Source of the DNA: Alternaria dauci
Taxonomy: Eukaryota; Ascomycota; Dothideomycetes; Pleosporales; Pleosporaceae
Assembly (NCBI RefSeq): GCF_042100115.1
Contig: NC_091273.1
Coordinates: forward strand, 620,001 to 684,000
Reading direction: 5' to 3'
DNA: 64,000 nt
In this document: piece after piece, positions 59,746-64,000 of the stretch
How the letters are laid out: each line of letters starts with the position of its first letter
Numbering within the stretch: position 1 is the stretch's first letter
Notes under the pieces: model-generated
Seen by the model: only the letters and a program-made list of their open reading frames with translations
The model's database searches: none
Told to the model about the DNA's origin: nothing
Program-made: the position numbers and the translations under genes

Positions 59746-60351
59746 TCAACGAAGCTTCGACACCACATTGCTAGGCGCAATGTTTCTGAGGGTCAACGGC
59801 ACCTTTCCATCCGTATCATTCCAATGCAACTGAAACACGCCGTTCTCCACCTTCATGCCATAGAAGGATGTAGAAATCGACCCATCTTCACCGTACAGCA
59901 TTGCTGTCGAACCGTAGAAGGCGAAACCAGAGGTCCGAATTGTGGCATTACCGGCGTCGTGGTTGGATGGAAGAAAGCCAACGCGCCTATCATTCGAATG
60001 AGAAGAAGGAATGAAAAGAGCTGCGTTTGACCAGGTAGGTTTGCTGGCAGCGGTCGTGGCGTTGGGGTTTCCGATGAAATTCTTGTCGGCATCAATTGTG
60101 ACTGGGTACGTTAGTGGGATGTACTCAGGCTTCCGATGGCACCAGAGGCTAAACTTACAAGTCACCACAGAAGCATCTGTGCCTTTGAATAGGGTAGGGC
60201 TTCCGACATATGCGAGACCATCGGCATAGAAGAGTGGGAAGCCACCAATCTCCTCGCTGTACGCATATAGCTGGAAGGCCGTCGATGCAATATCGCGCTT
60301 GCGCGCACCCAGGACCGCGAGAGGCAGCAAGCACAGCAGTATGCTACGCAT
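59746..60351 (-). CDS. Small secreted protein of unknown function
   Basis: Predicted extracellular protein of about 164-183 residues. The ATG at 60351 begins a signal peptide (MRSILLCLLPLAVLG) followed by a basic KR pair that could be a processing site; an ATG at 60363 adds four residues. A 57-nt segment (60158-60102) has a GTAAGT donor, CTAAC branch site and CCCAG acceptor, so it is very likely an intron, but it has no stop and keeps the frame if retained. Spliced product reads ASVVT/FTIDADKNFIG. The rest is rich in Gly, Ser, Asn and aromatic residues with one Cys at most, suggesting a beta-rich fold. Family not recognised. It lies tail-to-tail with the DUF4246 gene, 175 bases apart. Confidence 0.75.
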   Translation of the reverse strand: MRSILLCLLPLAVLGARKRDIASTAFQLYAYSEEIGGFPLFYADGLAYVGSPTLFKGTDASVVTCKFSLWCHRKPEYIPLTYPVTIDADKNFIGNPNATTAASKPTWSNAALFIPSSHSNDRRVGFLPSNHDAGNATIRTSGFAFYGSTAMLYGEDGSISTSFYGMKVENGVFQLHWNDTDGKVPLTLRNIAPSNVVSKLR

Positions 60352-60363
60352 GGTCGTATACAT

Positions 60364-61530
60364 AATGAAGGAATGAGCCTTGGAATGGTATCAGAGTGTC
60401 GAGAATGCGAAAGTGTAGAATGAGATGGCAAAAGTCGATAACCAGCAAATCCAACGCCTTATCACATACAGTACAACGGCTTAATGAGGCTACTTTCTGG
60501 ATTGCTAGAACGGCTCAATACCATCACGAAGTCTCTGCCTACGACCATTACACTTCGATTAAAAACTAGACATCTTGCCATACTACATCAGGAAGTGTCC
60601 GATGGACTACAACGACCCGCACACACACGCTGGAGATGCACTATCGAGGATTGCATCCTACCTGGATTCTCCTGATGGGTTACCAGAGCGGAACATAAAC
60701 CCAACCACTTAGAGTACAGATGTGGTGGTCCATGCCACCGTAAGCGGCTCTTACTTTTACCGTGTCTAAGCTGCGGCTGGGTAGATGCTTGTTGTATCCA
60801 CTATCGCGTATCTGTACCGATCGAAACGTTTGACGGCAGTTTCCACTCATTGAAGAGTGGATGTCCGGGCTGTTTATCGAATCATAGCGCTGTTCCTAGC
60901 TCCACTCAAGAGGTGGAACATCCCGGCAAGGCTGTCGTGGCGGCCTGTCATCATCGACGGCACTTCCGCGGCGCTTGGTTCATCCAGTATCGAGTCAGTT
61001 AAACCCGAGCATCCGGAAAGGTTTTCAAGATCTGAAATTGCCATGGGCGGTTGTCACCGATCAGGTGGGGCTCATACGGCATATCCATGGACTTGGCGCA
61101 CATTACTCAGGAACCACACGCCGTTTTTAGATGCATAACAGCGCTAAGAGGAACACCGAGTACCAAGCTTGAGCAAACTCGTTGTCATACCGCAATATCC
61201 GAAGCTTGGAGTAGGGATCTGGAGGTCATGACCCATGATAGCTCACACGATTACCTGCGGAGCATCAGGGGAGAAGAATACGAGCGAAGACTTTGATTTT
61301 CTCATGACGTCCTCGAGTTGATCGAGTGGACATAGAGAACACCACTAAGATGTTACTTGGACTGAATAGGTCGATGGAATGAGCATGGAGAAACGACATA
61401 AAAGTTGCTAAGGTCTCAGGTCGTTGAGCACCATCGGCTCGTCTTCACATTCTCTTGTTGACTTCATACTGCATCAGTTTTTTTATTTTCTCGTTCTTCG
61501 AGTGCTGAGCACCTCTGGTATATATAAACC
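60364..61530. other. Intergenic region before the laccase gene
   Basis: About 1.2 kb between the secreted-protein start and the laccase start. Apart from the interrupted Cys-rich frame at 60484-61002 nothing coding is seen. The right end is T-rich, as in fungal promoters. Confidence 0.45.
60484..61002 (+). pseudogene. Interrupted Cys-rich open frame
   Basis: One frame runs 173 codons from ATG at 60484 to TAA at 61000-61002 with a single TGA at 60673-60675. Around the stop it reads RWRCTIEDC and later YRCGGPCHRKRLLLLPCLSC followed by GWVDACCIHY, a pattern of paired Cys that could bind zinc. The family is not recognised with certainty. It may be a decayed small zinc-binding protein gene or a chance frame; 108 stop-free codons after the TGA are unusual but not decisive. 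Confidence 0.3.
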
Positions 61531-63366
61531 ATGCTCTTACGGAGTGCTTTTGGCCTTGCGGCCTTGACTGGCTTTGCGACGTCTTCTCCCCTTGTTTCCA
61601 ACTTATGTAAGTTACCCCTCACCCCAGCTCTGGTTTACAAATCAAAGGTGTAAGCTGTTTCACACGCTGGTGTCCACATCGAAGGGAACACACACTAACC
61701 TGAGCAGTACCGAGAACAGCATGCGATGGTAACACTGCTTCCACACGCTCGGAATGGTGCGATCACTCCGTCGATACAGACCCGAGCGTTGAGATTCCAG
61801 ACACCGGGGTTACCCGCGAGTACTGGCTCGAACTCACCGACGTTATTATCGCGCCTGATGGCGTGTCTCGCACAGCGATGGCTATCAATGGATCCATTCC
61901 TGGGCCGACGCTTATTGCAGACTGGGGCGACATGGTCATCGTCCATGTCACCAACTCTCTTACGACGTCCAACAATGGCACCAGCATTCACTTCCACGGC
62001 CTCTGGCAGAAGAACACCAACGACCAAGATGGTGTCAGTTCCATCACACAATGCCCTACTGCACCAGGTGAGTCAATGACTTATACCTGGAGAGCCACCC
62101 AGCATGGATCGACATGGTATCATTCGCATTTCGCGCTGCAGGCTTGGCAGGGCGTGTTTGGTGGTATCGTGATCAACGGGCCTGCAACGAAGAACTATGA
62201 CGAGGACCTGGGCATGCTCTTCCTCAATGATTGGGACCACCAAACTGTTGATGAGCTATACATGTACGCCCAAAGCGAAGGCCCACCGGTACTTGACAAC
62301 GGCTTGATCAACGGTACCAACACCTTCGAAGATGGTGGCCATCGCTACAATGTTTCGTTCACGTCCGGAACTTCTTACCGCATACGTCTCATCAATGCTG
62401 CTGTTGACACTCACTGGAAGTTCATGATCGACAACCATACCATGACTGTCATTGCATCCGACCTTGTTCCCATCGAACCTTACGACACTACCGTTGTCAG
62501 CATTGGCATGGGCCAACGATACGACGTCATTGTAACAGCTGACCAGGGAGACTTGGCCGACAACTTCTGGATGCGCGCCATTCCGCAATCCGCATGTTCT
62601 GAGAACGACAATGAGGACGATATCCGTGGTATAGTCTACTATGGTGGCTCAGCTGGAACGCCAACCACTTCCGGATACGACTACGAAGACAGCTGCTCAG
62701 ATGAGACGAAGAACATAGTACCGCACATCCCGAAGACTGTTGGATCGACATCGTCCACCGCCGATGAGCCTGTATCTGTCAACCGTAACAAGGAGAACCT
62801 CTTTAAGTGGGCTCTCAACAGCACATCCATGGTGGTATACTGGGATGACCCCACGCTCATGCAAGTCATGCGAAACGAGACCAAGTTTGAGGCCTCTAAT
62901 GCGGTCTTCCACCTACCCCGCAAGGACGAGTTCGTCTATGTAGTTGTCAGCACCACCATCGGAGTACCTCATCCCATTCACTTGCACGGGCACGACTTCT
63001 TCGTCATCGCCCAGGGTACGGGAGAATACACGGATGATATTCCTCTCAAGCTTGATAACCCGCCGCGTCGCGACACCGCCATGCTGCCAGCTTCGGGCTA
63101 CCTTGTCATGGCTTTCCAAACGGATAATCCAGGCGCATGGCTGATGCATTGCCATATCGGTATGTTTCTCTCTTCATTTGCAATCAAGTCGCTGTACTAA
63201 CATCTACACAGGTTGGCACACATCCGAAGGCTTCGCTATGCAGTTCGTCGAGCAGTACGATAAGATTGCTGGCTTGACCGATAATGATGCATTGACGCGC
63301 AATTGCAATGGTTGGAAGGATCACAGTCAGTCTGTTGGTATCTTGCAAGACGACTCTGGTGTATAA
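61531..63366 (+). CDS. Secreted laccase (asco-laccase sensu stricto)
   Basis: Predicted extracellular multicopper oxidase of 560 residues that oxidises phenols and reduces oxygen to water. Exons: 61531-61606, 61708-63159 and 63212-63366. Signal peptide MLLRSAFGLAALTGFATSS. The four copper motifs are intact: HFHGLWQ, WYHSHFALQ, HPIHLHGHDFF and HCHIGWHTSEG (the last rebuilt by splicing). The N-terminal block TACDGNTASTRSEWC and the final residues DSGV match ascomycete laccases, where the C-terminal tail plugs the trinuclear centre channel and usually must be processed. Many N-x-S/T sites are present. Roles could be lignin or phenolic turnover, or pigment formation. Confidence 0.95.
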
Positions 63367-64000
63367 GGTGCAAGTTTGGCAGCGATTTTTTTTTAATCCA
63401 GTCTTTTGTTCACAGTACAAAACACATGCTTGCTTTGTCTTGTGGCACAGCCTTTTCCATTACGTCATTTACCGTCTCCCGAACCCCATCAACTGAGCCC
63501 CGCGCTGGCGTCCTTCTTACGTATTCATCATCACGACCCAACCTTCAGTTCGCTGTCGACTCGCCGCAAAATAGCATTCGAAACTTGGTCTCTTACATCT
63601 TTGCGCAACATCAACCCCCCATATGCTGCCTGAATATGGCGACTCGTCCCGAAAAGTACGTAGACGTGCGTCCCAACTTTGGTCATCTCGTTTCATGGTG
63701 CTTCATTAGACCATACCTTGTCTTCTATGACAAGGGTTCCAGGTCCATCGTACTACAGTGATGGCTTGTTCTCGCTGCATTGGCTTACTGACAATACCAC
63801 GGCCCCGTTACGACGCATGAATCCATCACCAACCGTGTATCTGTCCTGAAGAAATGTACCTGTGCCACAAGTCGTCGCCCCGACTCACAGGTCGACTGTA
63901 AGCTGATCGAGCGACCCAAGAATCTTTTACTTGCCGTTGGTATTGGCACAGCTGATGCCGTGTGAGATGGGCTGACAACTTCACTGGTGTACTCTTGAAT
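63367..64000. other. 3' end region, no assigned gene
   Basis: A small frame starts at 63636 (MATRPEKYVDVRPNFGHL) and meets GTACGT after seven codons. It could be the first exon of a gene running past the window, but no family is recognisable. Confidence 0.35.

Noticed and set aside
59656..60030. Plus-strand frame of 124 codons
   Set aside because: It is antisense to the small secreted protein gene, which has a signal peptide and proper intron.
61519..61528. TATATATAAA just before the laccase ATG
   Set aside because: It is only a few bases upstream of a start codon that clearly begins a signal peptide, too close to act as the TATA box for that start.
1..64000. tRNA, rRNA, CRISPR arrays or intact transposons
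   Set aside because: None was seen on reading; a tRNA could be missed by eye, and a covariance-model scan would decide.

Overview
The window reads as nuclear DNA of a filamentous ascomycete. About twenty protein genes lie on both strands, most split by short introns of roughly 45 to 90 bases with GTAAGT-like donors, CTAAC/CTGAC branch sites and CAG/TAG acceptors. The families are typically fungal: Zn2Cys6 and Myb/SANT regulators, Trk potassium transporter, Crh-type GH16, S28 protease, asco-laccase with a C-terminal DSGV plug, DUF4246 and DUF4470-MYND. I infer a plant- or litter-associated Dothideomycete (Pleosporales-like), but no marker fixes the species.

Layout. 1-7.2 kb: a membrane protein interrupted by a stop, an MFS transporter and an unrecognised 380-residue protein. 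7.2-14 kb: almost no genes. 14-22.6 kb: three Myb/SANT-type genes separated by long non-coding stretches. 24.8-38.2 kb: housekeeping and regulatory genes (Trk transporter, Osh6/7-type lipid transfer protein, nicotinamidase divergent from cytochrome oxidase subunit 4, KEOPS subunit Cgi121 divergent from a Zn2Cys6 regulator). 39.3-46.7 kb: secreted S28 peptidase, a large DUF4470-MYND protein with two in-frame TGA codons, and a dual-specificity phosphatase. 47.7-63.4 kb: mostly secreted or surface genes (Crh transglycosidase, P450, pectin methylesterase, methionine-type permease, DUF4246 protein, small secreted protein, laccase).

How the genes relate. There is no clear operon-like pathway. The right third is enriched in cell wall and plant wall enzymes plus nutrient uptake, as expected of a plant-associated saprotroph or pathogen. 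No polyketide or peptide synthase accompanies the P450, so it is not a recognisable secondary metabolite cluster.

Most notable observations: in-frame stops inside otherwise collinear genes (1703, 44327, 44855 and perhaps 60673), the group of three Myb/SANT genes, an array of TATCGCA/TGCGATA inverted repeats upstream of the first gene, and a DUF4246 protein whose motifs resemble an Fe(II)/2-oxoglutarate oxygenase. Exon joins were derived by eye from splice signals and reading frame. No RNA gene, CRISPR array or intact transposon was seen.
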